The translations under genes were made by a program, and so were the position numbers. From positions 204,275 through 268,274 of the forward strand of contig NZ_JABBXA010000011.1 in assembly GCF_014161445.1 (NCBI RefSeq): DNA of 64,000 bases, read 5' to 3'. The stretch's first letter is position 1. Every line of letters begins with the position of its first letter. This document shows, one piece after another, positions 51,781 through 61,579 of this stretch. Below the pieces are notes generated by a model, which saw only the letters and a list, made by a program, of their open reading frames with translations, ran no database searches and was not told the DNA's origin. This stretch comes from Microbispora sp. H13382. GTDB lineage: Bacteria; Actinomycetota; Actinomycetes; Streptosporangiales; Streptosporangiaceae.

Positions 51781-53604
51781 TCAGAAGGACTCTTCGGGCA
51801 GTTCCATGAGGTCCTGGCCGGTGGCGGCGAGCACGCGGCGCTCGGCGGCCAGCCGGGGCAGCACGGTCTGCGCGAAGAACGAGGCCGCGGCGACCTTGCC
51901 CGTGTAGAACGCCTTGTCCTCCTCCGAAGCGGACAGGGCGTTCAGCGCGACCTCGGCCTGACGCAGCAGCAGCCAGCTCAGCACCAGGTCGCCCAGCGCC
52001 ATGAGGAACCGGGTGGTGTTGAGCCCGACCTTGTAGACCTCCTGCGGCGTCTCCATGGAGGAGATCGCCCATCCGGCCATCGTGTCGGCCATGGACTTGA
52101 CCACGTCGGCCGCCTCGTCGAGCAGGCCGCGCTCGACCTTCAGCCGTCCGTTGCCCGCCTCGGAGGCCGCGAACGCCTTGATCTCGCCGAGCAGCGACCC
52201 CAGTGCCGCGCCCTGGTTCTTCAGGACCTTGCGGAAGAACAGGTCCTGGCCCTGGATGGCGGTCGTGCCCTCGTACAGCGAGTCGATCTTCGAGTCGCGG
52301 ATGTACTGCTCGATCGGGTAGTCCTGCAGGAAGCCCGAGCCGCCGAGGGTCTGCAGCGAGCGGGCCAGCAGCTCGTACGACCGCTCGGAGCCGACGCCCT
52401 TCACCAGCGGGAGCAGCAGGTCGTTGAGCGCCTCGGCGGCCTCGTCGCGGCGGCCCTCGAACTCCGCGATCTGGATCTGGTCCTGGATCGTCGCCGTGTA
52501 GAGCACCAGCGCGCGCATCGCCTCGGCGTACGACTTCTGCAGCATGAGCTCGCGGCGTACGTCGGGGTGGTGGGTGATCGTCACGCGCGGGGCGGTCTTG
52601 TCGCCCGAGCGGGTGAGGTCGGCGCCCTGGACGCGGTTCTTGGCGAAGTCCAGCGCGTTGAGGTAGCCGGTGGACAGCGTGGCGATGGCCTTGGCGCCCA
52701 CCATCATGCGGGCGTGCTCGATCACCATGAACATCTGCCGGATGCCGTCGTGGACGTCGCCGACCAGGTAACCGATGGCGGGGTGCTTCTCGCCGAGGGT
52801 GAGCTCGCAGGTCGTGGAGACCTTCAGGCCCATCTTCTTCTCGACGTTGGTGACGTAGACGCCGTTGCGCTCGCCCAGCTCGCCGGTCTCCAGGTCCACC
52901 AGGTATTTCGGCACGAGGAACATCGACAGGCCCTTGGTGCCGGCCTTGGCGCCCTCGGGCCGGGCCAGCACCAGGTGGAAGATGTTCTCGGCCATGTCGT
53001 GCTCGGCGCTGGTGATGAAGCGCTTGACGCCCTCGATGTGCCAGGTGCCGTCGGGCTGCTGGATCGCCTTCGTACGGCCCGCGCCGACGTCGGAGCCGGC
53101 GTCGGGCTCGGTGAGCACCATGGTCGCGCCCCAGCGCCGCTCGACGGCCATCTCGGCGAACCGCTTCTGCTCGGGGGTGCCGAGCTCGAAGACCAGGCGG
53201 GAGAAGGCCGGGCCGCAGGCGAACATCCACACGGCGGGGTTGGCGCCGAGCACCATCTCGGCCATGGCCCACACGAGGCTGCGCGGGGCGGGCGTGCCGC
53301 CGAGCTCCGGCTGCAGCTCCAGGCGCCACCACTCGGCGTCCACCCAGGCCTGGTAGGAGCGCTTGAAGCTCTCCGGCATGGTCACGCTGTGGGTGGCGGG
53401 GTCGAATACGGGCGGGTGGCGGTCGGCGTCCTCGAACGAGTCGGCGATCGGGCCGACGGCCAGCCGGTTGACCTCGTCCAGCACGCTTCGCGCGGTGTCC
53501 TCGTCGACCTCGGCGAACGGGCCGGTGCCGAGGATCTCCCTGCGGCCGAACACCTCGAAGAGGTTGAACTCCAGGTCGCGGAGGTTGCTCTTGTAGTGAC
53601 CCAT
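51781..53604 (-). CDS. Acyl-CoA dehydrogenase, long FadE5-like type
   Basis: 607 residues from ATG 53604. It introduces the alpha-beta double bond of fatty acyl-CoA using FAD. It is longer than ordinary ~380-residue enzymes and has the N-terminal extension [21 protein letters not shown] typical of the FadE5/AidB-like group. Core motifs: [61 protein letters not shown], and [40 protein letters not shown] with the catalytic-loop Glu in LYEGTT. A C-terminal helical domain follows. In mycobacteria such enzymes act on long-chain and medium-chain acyl-CoA. It is a single-gene unit with no linked beta-oxidation partners. Confidence 0.92.
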   Translation of the reverse strand: MGHYKSNLRDLEFNLFEVFGRREILGTGPFAEVDEDTARSVLDEVNRLAVGPIADSFEDADRHPPVFDPATHSVTMPESFKRSYQAWVDAEWWRLELQPELGGTPAPRSLVWAMAEMVLGANPAVWMFACGPAFSRLVFELGTPEQKRFAEMAVERRWGATMVLTEPDAGSDVGAGRTKAIQQPDGTWHIEGVKRFITSAEHDMAENIFHLVLARPEGAKAGTKGLSMFLVPKYLVDLETGELGERNGVYVTNVEKKMGLKVSTTCELTLGEKHPAIGYLVGDVHDGIRQMFMVIEHARMMVGAKAIATLSTGYLNALDFAKNRVQGADLTRSGDKTAPRVTITHHPDVRRELMLQKSYAEAMRALVLYTATIQDQIQIAEFEGRRDEAAEALNDLLLPLVKGVGSERSYELLARSLQTLGGSGFLQDYPIEQYIRDSKIDSLYEGTTAIQGQDLFFRKVLKNQGAALGSLLGEIKAFAASEAGNGRLKVERGLLDEAADVVKSMADTMAGWAISSMETPQEVYKVGLNTTRFLMALGDLVLSWLLLRQAEVALNALSASEEDKAFYTGKVAAASFFAQTVLPRLAAERRVLAATGQDLMELPEESF

Positions 53605-53828
53605 CTGTGTGCGCTCCTAGAACCGAACCCGGGGGTAACGTACTGGTCGGTAACTCTAAAGGAATGCTACCCGCGAGTAACCGCCCATATCCAGGGTCTG
53701 TGCCACAGATCGCACGGAATGAGGTCTCACAACCGGTATCGTCCCGTTGTGAGAAGGCCGCGAGCCGCGGTCTTCCCGGACGAGGTGCCCGCCGTACCCG
53801 GACCAGCGAAGACGGTGGGCGGAAGGAC

Positions 53829-54074
53829 ATGGACCAAGTTCTGCAGATCGCCGGCGCCGTCCTGATTCTCGGCGCGTTCCTGCTCTCCCAGATGAACGTC
53901 CTCGACAACAGTTCGAAGATCTACCTCGTGCTCAACCTCGTCGGCTCCGCGGTGCTCGCGTGGCTCGCGTACGCGGACGACGACTGGGGATTCCTGCTGC
54001 TGGAGGGGGTCTGGGCCGTGGTGTCCGCGGTCAGCCTCGTCCGGGCGCTTCGACCGCGGCGGGCGGCCACGTAA
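53829..54074 (+). CDS. Small membrane protein, CBU_0592-like
   Basis: 81 residues from ATG 53829, with GGAAGGAC just upstream; the longer open frame before it is not protein-like. About three hydrophobic segments (LQIAGAVLILGAFLLSQMNVL; IYLVLNLVGSAVLAWLAYAD; FLLLEGVWAVVSAVSLVRAL) match the small family found in many bacteria. Function unknown. Confidence 0.82.
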   Translation: MDQVLQIAGAVLILGAFLLSQMNVLDNSSKIYLVLNLVGSAVLAWLAYADDDWGFLLLEGVWAVVSAVSLVRALRPRRAAT

Positions 54075-54116
54075 CCTGCTTGACACCTTTGCTGGTGTCG
54101 GGATTGGGTGGGGCGC

Positions 54117-54494
54117 ATGATTGAGATCTACACGACGACGATCGACTGCGCCCGGCCGTACGAGCTGGCCCAGTGGTGGAGCGAGGCCCTGGGCTGGCCG
54201 CTCGTCGACTCCGAGCCGGAGGACGACGAGGTCATGCTGGACCGTCCGGACGGCCCTCCGCACCTGCTTTTCATCCAGGTGCCCGAGGGCAAGACGGTCA
54301 AGAACCGCCTGCACCTCGACGTGGTCCCCTCCGGGAACGGCACCCGCGACCAGGAAGTGGAGCGGCTGCTCGCGCTCGGGGCCAAGCCGTACGAGGACCA
54401 CCGCACCCCGGAGGGCACCGGCTGGGTCACTCTCCTCGACCCCGAGGGCAACGAGTTCTGCGTCTGCCGCGGCGCGGCGGAGCGGGAGGCCTGA
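54117..54494 (+). CDS. VOC (glyoxalase-like) family protein
   Basis: 125 residues from ATG 54117 (GTG 54108 possible). Two beta-alpha-beta-beta-beta halves: MIEIYTTTIDCARPYELAQWWSEALGWPL, then KNRLHLDVVPSGNGTRDQEVERLLALGAK ... TGWVTLLDPEGNEFCVC. The D-P-E-G-N-E-F-C end with metal-binding Glu is typical of the VOC fold. Substrate unknown; these include dioxygenases and resistance proteins. Confidence 0.87.
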   Translation: MIEIYTTTIDCARPYELAQWWSEALGWPLVDSEPEDDEVMLDRPDGPPHLLFIQVPEGKTVKNRLHLDVVPSGNGTRDQEVERLLALGAKPYEDHRTPEGTGWVTLLDPEGNEFCVCRGAAEREA

Positions 54495-54497
54495 GCC

Positions 54498-54947
54498 TCA
54501 GGCGCCCTTGGCGCGGCCGCGCATCGAGATCGTGAGAACGGCGGTGATCAGCAGCACGAGCGCGCCGCCCCACAACGCGTCCCAGGCCGCGCCGAAGACG
54601 CCCTCGCGGTCGATCACGAGCTGCACCGGGTACATCAGCGCCGCGGCGCCGAGGCCCGGGTAGAGCGCGAAGCGCCACGGGTGGCGCAGCGCCCAGAGAC
54701 GGGCCTGCCGGGTCACCCGGTCGCCGGCGTCCGGCTTGGAGATCGCGCCGATCGCCGCGACGAGGGCGAACACCGTGAGGCCCGCGCACAGGGCCCAGGT
54801 CAGGTCGGCCGGGCCGGGCAGGATGACGCCCAGGAGAAGGCTCGTGGCCGCGACCGCCCCGCCGGACGTCGCCGCGGCCCGCCAGGGCGCGCCGCGCAGG
54901 GCCGCGCCGGCCAAGGACATCTCGTCCATTCGGGTCAGTTCGTTCAT
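54498..54947 (-). CDS. Hypothetical multi-span membrane protein
   Basis: 149 residues from ATG 54947; ATG 54983 is an alternative and neither has a ribosome site. Four hydrophobic segments are visible (AAATSGGAVAATSLLLGVILPG; LCAGLTVFALVAAIGAI; FALYPGLGAAALMYPVQLVI; ALWGGALVLLITAVLTI), with basic ends. No family recognised. Convergent with the VOC gene (3 nt apart). Confidence 0.72.
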   Translation of the reverse strand: MNELTRMDEMSLAGAALRGAPWRAAATSGGAVAATSLLLGVILPGPADLTWALCAGLTVFALVAAIGAISKPDAGDRVTRQARLWALRHPWRFALYPGLGAAALMYPVQLVIDREGVFGAAWDALWGGALVLLITAVLTISMRGRAKGA

Positions 54948-55020
54948 AACTACAGCGTGCCCTTTTGGGCGTTTCCGCGGCATCGGGGAAGTCCCTGACC
55001 CTCCCCTGACGCGCCCCGGT

Positions 55021-55026
55021 TAGTCT
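55021..55026 (+). promoter_or_regulatory. -10 box TAGTCT of the GNAT gene, leaderless start
   Basis: TAGTCT ends 6 nt before ATG 55033 and there is no ribosome site, so the mRNA probably starts at the ATG. Confidence 0.5.
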
Positions 55027-55032
55027 CCCGGC

Positions 55033-55482
55033 ATGGATCTCGAATTCCGTACGGCCCGGCGTGAGGACGTCCCCGTCATCGTGGCGATGATCAACGATGA
55101 CCCGATCACGGCATCCCGTCCGGCTTCCCCGGGGGAACCGGACTACCACGCCGCCTTCGAGGCGGTGGACGCCGACCCGCGCAACGAGCTGATCGTCGTG
55201 GAGTCGGGCGGCGAGATCGTCGGCACCATGCAGCTCACCTACATCCCCGGGCTGTCCCGCCGGGGCGGCGAGCGCGCCCAGATCGAGGGGGTCAGGGTCG
55301 CCGTGCCCCACCGCAACCGGGGGATCGGCCGGGAGATGATGCGGTGGGCGGTCGGGCGGGCCGGAGAACGCGGCTGCGCGCTGGTGCAGCTGACGTCCGA
55401 CAAGGCCCGCACCGAGGCCCACCGCTTCTACGGCTCGCTCGGCTTCACCGCCTCACACGAGGGGTTCAAGCTCGCTTTGTGA
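55033..55482 (+). CDS. GNAT N-acetyltransferase
   Basis: 149 residues. The acetyl-CoA-binding motif A is VRVAVPHRNRGIGREMMRWAVGRAG (R/Q-x-x-G-x-G/A), followed by CALVQLTSDKARTEAHRFYGSLGFTASHEGFKL, the usual C-terminal strand and YGSLGF. The start is fixed by the leaderless promoter. It transfers acetyl from acetyl-CoA to an unknown amine. Its last 30 nt overlap the convergent molybdenum enzyme gene. Confidence 0.88.
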   Translation: MDLEFRTARREDVPVIVAMINDDPITASRPASPGEPDYHAAFEAVDADPRNELIVVESGGEIVGTMQLTYIPGLSRRGGERAQIEGVRVAVPHRNRGIGREMMRWAVGRAGERGCALVQLTSDKARTEAHRFYGSLGFTASHEGFKLAL

Positions 55483-57501
55483 CAGCGGGGCGACGTCGAC
55501 GAAGTTGTCGTGGTAGACCGCGCCGCGGCCCATGTCGGCGTCCCGCTCGTCCACGAGCGCGTTGGGGTTCGCGCCGGCCGACAGCTTGGGCCAGTGGCCC
55601 TTCGGCGCCGCCACCACCCCCGGCGCCACCCGGTCGCTGACCTCCACGTACGCACTGAACTCGCCGTTGCCGTTGAAGACCCGGGCGGCCTGCCCGTCCA
55701 CGAGGCCGCGGGTGGCGGCGTCTGCCGGGTTGACCAGCACGGTGGGGCCCTTCGACCGCTTGCGCAGCTCCGGGTTGTTGGCGAACTGCGTGTTGAGGAA
55801 CGTGTGCGCGGCCGGAGTGATCATGACGAGCGGGTGCGGCCGGTCGGCGGGAGCCGTACGAGCCGTGAGCGAGGGGACGTAGCCGGCGACCCGCGGCAGC
55901 CCGTCGGCCTCCGCCCTCTCGGAGGCGAACTCCAGCCGCCCGCTCGGCGTCGGGAAACCCTCGGTGAACGGCACGAACGGGTCGGCCACCCGGAGGCGCG
56001 CCCAGCCCTGCTTGCGGATCTCCTCCACGGAGATGCCCACCTGGGAGAGCGTCTGCTCGGCCAGTTCGAGATCGGTGTCGTACAAAGACGGCTCGGTCAG
56101 GCCCACCAGCCGGGCGAGCCGGCGGAAGGTCTCGGTCGTCGAGAGGCACTCGCCCGGCGGCTCGACGGCGGGCTCGTTCCACACCATGTACATGTGCCCG
56201 TAGCCGTGGTGCACGTCCAGGTGCTCGATCTGCATGGTGGCGGGCAGCACGTAGTCGGCGTAGTCGACGGTGTCGGTCGGGAACTGCTCCATCACCACCG
56301 TGAACAGGTCCTCCCGCGCCAGCGCCGCCCTGATCCGGTTCTGGTCGGAGGTGGAGCCGAGGGGGTTGGCCGCGTAGACCCACAGGCACTTGACCGACTC
56401 GTCCAGACCGTCGGCCAGCCGGGTCATCGTGAGCGTACGCACGGGGTGCGGCAGCAGGTCGTCGCGGGGGTCGGGGCCCGCGGGGGCGTACCCCGAGGTG
56501 GAGTAGGCCACCCCGCCGCCGGGGTACCGCCAGTCGCCGGTGACACCGGGGATGCAGGCGATCACCCGCATCGCCGCCCCGCCGCCCGCGTGCCGCTGGA
56601 TGCCCATCGTGGCCCGGATGCCGGTCGGGCGGGTGTGCGCGAGCCGTACGCCGAGGGCGCGGATGCGTTCCTCGGGGAGACCGGTGATCTCCGCCACCAG
56701 CGCCGGGGGATGCCTGCGGATCTCGGCCTCGAACTCGTCCCAGCCGGTGGTGTGCTCCTCGATGTACGCGCGGTCCTCGGCGCCCTCCTCCAGCACGACG
56801 TGCAGCAGGCCGAGGGCGAGCGCGGCGTCCGTACCCGGCCGGATCGGCAGGTGCTCGTCCGCCTGGTCGGCCGTACGCGTGCGGATGGGGTCGATCGCCA
56901 CGACGTACGCCCCGGCGGCGCGGGCGTCCTGGACGAACTTCCACAGGTGGTGGCCGCTGGTCAGGGTGTTGGTGCCCCACAGCAGGATCAGCCGCGACAG
57001 GGCGAACGTCTCGGGGTCCATGCCGCCGGGAGTCCCGTTGACGTACCGCAGCCCGTCGTTGCCGGCCCGCGCGCAGATGTTGAGGTCGTGCCGGGACGCG
57101 CCGAGGGCGTTCCAGAACCGCCGCCCCGCATTGCCCGACTCGCCCTGGACGTACCCGAGCGTCCCGGTTCCCTGGTAGGGCCAGATCGCCTCGCCGCCGT
57201 GCTCCTCGACGATCGACGCCAGCTTGGCGGCGATCTCCGACAGCGCCTGGTCCAGGCTGATCCGCTCGAACCGGCCGGAACCCTTCGGACCCACCCTCTT
57301 CAACGGGTGGAGAACGCGGTCGGGCGACCGCACCTGCTCCAGGTAGCGGTTGACCTTCACGCACAGGGCCCCGCGCGTGTAGGGGTGGTCGCGGTTGCCG
57401 CGCAGCCCGGCGGCCGCGCCGTCGCGTACGGTGACGACCCAGGAGCAGGTGTCGGGGCAGTCGAGCGGACAGGCGCCGAGGACGGGTAGCGACGTGCTCA
57501 T
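55453..57501 (-). CDS. Molybdopterin oxidoreductase (formate dehydrogenase/FdhF-like)
   Basis: 682 residues from ATG 57501. The N-terminal [4Fe-4S] site has Cys11, Cys15, Cys19 and Cys47 (CPLDCPDTC ... GALCVKVNRY). Molybdopterin domains follow: ERISLDQALSEIAAKLASIVEEHGGEAIW, GNAGRRFWNALGASRHDLNICARAG, LILLWGTNTLTSGHHLWKFVQDARAAGAYVVAIDPIRTRTADQADEHLPIRPGTDAALALGLLHVVL-like, and a C-terminal domain with HPLVMITPAAHTFLNTQFANNPELRK. No Sec/TAT signal, so it is cytoplasmic. Relatives reduce or oxidise formate, nitrate or sulfoxides; substrate not assignable. No linked cofactor or partner subunit genes. Confidence 0.87.
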   Translation of the reverse strand: MSTSLPVLGACPLDCPDTCSWVVTVRDGAAAGLRGNRDHPYTRGALCVKVNRYLEQVRSPDRVLHPLKRVGPKGSGRFERISLDQALSEIAAKLASIVEEHGGEAIWPYQGTGTLGYVQGESGNAGRRFWNALGASRHDLNICARAGNDGLRYVNGTPGGMDPETFALSRLILLWGTNTLTSGHHLWKFVQDARAAGAYVVAIDPIRTRTADQADEHLPIRPGTDAALALGLLHVVLEEGAEDRAYIEEHTTGWDEFEAEIRRHPPALVAEITGLPEERIRALGVRLAHTRPTGIRATMGIQRHAGGGAAMRVIACIPGVTGDWRYPGGGVAYSTSGYAPAGPDPRDDLLPHPVRTLTMTRLADGLDESVKCLWVYAANPLGSTSDQNRIRAALAREDLFTVVMEQFPTDTVDYADYVLPATMQIEHLDVHHGYGHMYMVWNEPAVEPPGECLSTTETFRRLARLVGLTEPSLYDTDLELAEQTLSQVGISVEEIRKQGWARLRVADPFVPFTEGFPTPSGRLEFASERAEADGLPRVAGYVPSLTARTAPADRPHPLVMITPAAHTFLNTQFANNPELRKRSKGPTVLVNPADAATRGLVDGQAARVFNGNGEFSAYVEVSDRVAPGVVAAPKGHWPKLSAGANPNALVDERDADMGRGAVYHDNFVDVAPLSQSELEPLV

Positions 57502-57536
57502 GGCATCGACGTTAGCGTGCCGGCCGCGGGCGGGCT

Positions 57537-57974
57537 CTACCGGATTTCCCCGACGTACGCGATGTTCGCGGCGTCCTCGGGATCGGTGCTCGGCGTCCCG
57601 GCGAACCAGGCGTCCAGGATCTCCGTCAGAACCTGCCGGGAGGTGAGGCGGAGACTGAGCGCGAGCACGTTGGCGTCGTTCCATTCGCGGGCGCCCGCGG
57701 CGGTGGTGGCGTCGGCGCACAGCGCCGCCCGCACCCCCGCCACCTTGTTCGCCGCGATGGACGCGCCGGTGCCGGTCCAGCAGCAGACCACGGCCTGGTC
57801 GGCGCGGCCCTCCGCCACGTCCCTCGCGGCGGCCGAGCAGCACCATGCCCAATCAGCCCGGTCACCGGGGGCCAGTGCTCCATAGAGTGTGACTGAATGG
57901 CCGCGCTGTTCCACCTCGGCCGCAAGCACCGACGCGATCCCGTCGATGCTGTCCGAGGCCAGGGATATACGCAT
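57537..57974 (-). CDS. RpiB/LacA/LacB-family sugar-phosphate isomerase
   Basis: 145 residues from ATG 57974. MRISLASDSIDGIASVLAAEVEQRGHSVTLYGAL, then AVVCCWTGTGASIAANKVAGVRAALCADATTAAGAREWNDANVLALSLRLTS is the RpiB fold with the C-W-T-G-T-G phosphate loop. RpiB proper interconverts ribose-5-P and ribulose-5-P, with a Cys base in C-G-T-G; this member has the Cys in CCWTGTG. It could be a true isomerase or a derivative. Divergent from the large membrane gene with 10 nt between starts. Confidence 0.85.
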   Translation of the reverse strand: MRISLASDSIDGIASVLAAEVEQRGHSVTLYGALAPGDRADWAWCCSAAARDVAEGRADQAVVCCWTGTGASIAANKVAGVRAALCADATTAAGAREWNDANVLALSLRLTSRQVLTEILDAWFAGTPSTDPEDAANIAYVGEIR

Positions 57975-57984
57975 AGCGTCAATT

Positions 57985-60429
57985 GTGGACACCGAGTGCG
58001 AAGATCGCACAGAATCGCTGGTGGTGAGAGGCATCAAGGAGCAGGACATAGCGCTGGACACTCCTGGCCAAGGAGCTGTCCTCGTCGTCGAGCCTCTGCT
58101 GCCGCAGCGGATCCGCCGTCCTTCCGACGCACTGCGGTTCCTGCTCACGCTGCTGGCCCTCGGCGCCGTCGTGCTGCTGGCTCTGGCCCTGCAGCGCACG
58201 CTGAACGGCCTGGAGACCGACGTCCAGGCGGGTACCGGCCGCGCCCCCGACGTGCTGTCGGCCGCCGCCGGGCTGCTGGGCGGCGTCGCCGTGCTGGTCG
58301 TCCCGGTCGCGTTCGCCGTCGAACGGGTCTTCCACCGCGACGGCATGCGGGTCACCCAGGGGCTGATCGCCGCGATCCTCGCCCTGCTCGTGTCGTACGC
58401 GCTGGACGAGTGGCTGGTCAAGGCGGGCCCGGCCGATCTGGTGCAGCTGCTCACCGGCGGCAGGGAGGTCGAGCCGCTCAACACCGTGCTCACCCCCGCC
58501 ATCGCGTACGCCACGGCGGTGCGGATGGGGCGGCGCCCCCACTGGCGGGCGCTCATGTGGGTCGCCCTCGGCCTCGACGTGTTCGCGCTGTTCACCGCCA
58601 CCAAGGTCACCGCGCTCGGCGTGATCCTCACCTACGTCGTCGGCCTCGCCGTCGGGTTCGGCACGTTGTACGGCATCGGCAGCGCGAACACCAGGCCGCC
58701 CGGCAGCGCCGTGCTGGCCGCGCTGCGCAAACTCGGGTTCACACCGGTCAGCGCCAGGCGGGTGGAGGACGACAGCTCGGGCAGCCGCCGCTACCTGGTC
58801 GCTCTCGTCGGCGACCGGCGGATCGACGTGACCGTGCTCGACCGCGACCGGCAGGTGGCGGGCGTCATCTACCGCCTGTGGCGGCGCTTCCTGCTCAACA
58901 GCGAGACCCGGCGCAGGGCCATCCGCTCGCTGCGCGCCGAACTCGAGCGCGAGGCGCTGATGGCGTACGCCGCGCAGGCCGCCGGGGTGCGGCTGCCGCG
59001 CCTGCTCGGCACGAGCGAGGTCGGCACCGAGGCCGCGCTGCTCGCCTACGAGCACGTGGACACCCGGCCGGTGGGCGACCTGCGCGACGAGGACTTCGAC
59101 GACGAACTGCTGGCGCGGATGTGGGAGCAGGTCCGGCTGCTGCACGCCCACCGCCTGGCCCACCGCCACCTGACCGGCGAGAGCATCCACGTCGACGCCT
59201 GCCGCAACGTCCACCTCGTGGACGCCCGCAGCGGCGAGATCGCCGCCGGCGACCTGCTGCTGCGGCTCGACATCGCCCAACTCCTCGCCTACCTCGGCAC
59301 CCGGGTGGGAGCCGAGCGCTCGGTCAGGTCGGCGGCGCAGGTGCTGGGGGAGGACACGCTCGCCGGGGCCATGCCGCTGCTCCAGCGGATCGCGCTGAGC
59401 CGGGAGACCAGGACGGCCGCCCGCCGCGACAAGGACCTCCTGCCCGCCATCCGCGAGCAGATCACCGCGCTGAAGCCGAAGGTCGAGGTGGAGGAGGTAC
59501 GCCTCGAGCGGTTCCGCCCCCGGACTCTCGTGACGATCATCCTCAGCGTGATCGCGGCGTACCTGCTGCTTCCCCAGCTCAGCAAGGTCAACCTGGTCTC
59601 CGTCGTGACCACGGCCAACTGGGCGTGGAGCGGGGTGGCGCTGGCCGCGGCCGCGCTGAGTTACGTCGCCGCGGCGATCATGCTGCGCGGGTTCGTCCCC
59701 GAGCCGCTGCCGCTCGGCCGCACCGTCCTGGCCCAGCTCGCCGGGTCGTTCGTGAAGCTGGTCGCGCCCGCCGCGGTCGGCGGCGTGGCGATCAACACCC
59801 GCTACCTGCAAAAGCGCGGCGTGCCGCCGGGCGCCGCCGTCGCGAGCGTCGGCGCGTCGCAGCTCATCGGCCTGGCCATGCACATCATGCTGCTGCTGCT
59901 GTTCGGCTACCTCACGGGAACGCAGGCCGCGCCGTCCCTCACCCCGTCGCGCGGGCTGCTGATGGTGCTCCTGGGCGTGGCCGTGCTCTTCCTGATCGTC
60001 CTCGCCGTACGGCCGCTGCGGCGGGTGATCACCTCCCGCGTACGCGCGATGTTCTCGGGCGTGATCCCCCGGCTGCTCGACGTCGTGCAGTCGCCACGGA
60101 AGATCACCGAGGCGGTCATCGGCACGCTGCTGCTGACGCTCAGTTTCGTGATCTGCCTGGCGGCGTGCGTACACGCCTTCGGGGGCGAGGTGTCCTTCAC
60201 GGCGGTCGCCGTCGTGTTCCTCGCCGGCAACGCGATCGGCTCGGCCGCTCCCACCCCGGGCGGCCTGGGGGCGGTGGAGGCGTCGCTGTCGCTCGGCCTC
60301 ACGGTCGCCGGCCTGCCCTACACGGTCGCCACCTCGGCCGTGCTGCTGTTCCGGTTGATGACCTTCTGGCTGCCCGTCCTCCCCGGCTGGGCCTCCTTCG
60401 CCTACCTCCAGCGCCAGAACGCCCTCTGA
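57985..60429 (+). CDS. Kinase-like / flippase-like (UPF0104) membrane fusion protein
   Basis: About 814 residues. The start is uncertain: GTG 57985, or GTG 58021/58024, none with a ribosome site. Residues ~50-250 hold six or more membrane spans. Residues ~250-500 form a soluble kinase-like (aminoglycoside-phosphotransferase or ABC1-like) domain: LLGTSEVGTEAALLAYEHVDTRP, then HRLAHRHLTGESIHVDACRNVHLVDARSGEIAAGD, a degenerate HRD/DFG pair. The rest is the LPG_synthase_TM (UPF0104, TIGR00374) domain with VAPAAVGGVAINTRYLQKRG and SAAPTPGGLGAVEASL. Such domains are proposed lipid flippases. The kinase part may regulate it or modify a lipid; this is inference. Confidence 0.88.
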   Translation: MDTECEDRTESLVVRGIKEQDIALDTPGQGAVLVVEPLLPQRIRRPSDALRFLLTLLALGAVVLLALALQRTLNGLETDVQAGTGRAPDVLSAAAGLLGGVAVLVVPVAFAVERVFHRDGMRVTQGLIAAILALLVSYALDEWLVKAGPADLVQLLTGGREVEPLNTVLTPAIAYATAVRMGRRPHWRALMWVALGLDVFALFTATKVTALGVILTYVVGLAVGFGTLYGIGSANTRPPGSAVLAALRKLGFTPVSARRVEDDSSGSRRYLVALVGDRRIDVTVLDRDRQVAGVIYRLWRRFLLNSETRRRAIRSLRAELEREALMAYAAQAAGVRLPRLLGTSEVGTEAALLAYEHVDTRPVGDLRDEDFDDELLARMWEQVRLLHAHRLAHRHLTGESIHVDACRNVHLVDARSGEIAAGDLLLRLDIAQLLAYLGTRVGAERSVRSAAQVLGEDTLAGAMPLLQRIALSRETRTAARRDKDLLPAIREQITALKPKVEVEEVRLERFRPRTLVTIILSVIAAYLLLPQLSKVNLVSVVTTANWAWSGVALAAAALSYVAAAIMLRGFVPEPLPLGRTVLAQLAGSFVKLVAPAAVGGVAINTRYLQKRGVPPGAAVASVGASQLIGLAMHIMLLLLFGYLTGTQAAPSLTPSRGLLMVLLGVAVLFLIVLAVRPLRRVITSRVRAMFSGVIPRLLDVVQSPRKITEAVIGTLLLTLSFVICLAACVHAFGGEVSFTAVAVVFLAGNAIGSAAPTPGGLGAVEASLSLGLTVAGLPYTVATSAVLLFRLMTFWLPVLPGWASFAYLQRQNAL

Positions 60430-60553
60430 ACCGTCCTGCCGCCGGCATCCCGTGCCAGGCGGATCGCGCGGGCGACGAGCCGGGGGTCACGAGCCGGAGG
60501 TCACAAGCAGGGGGCACGCGCCGCCCGCGTCGTGCCCCCGCGCTCGTGGACGC

Positions 60554-61575
<1,022 letters not shown>

Positions 61576-61579
<4 letters not shown>

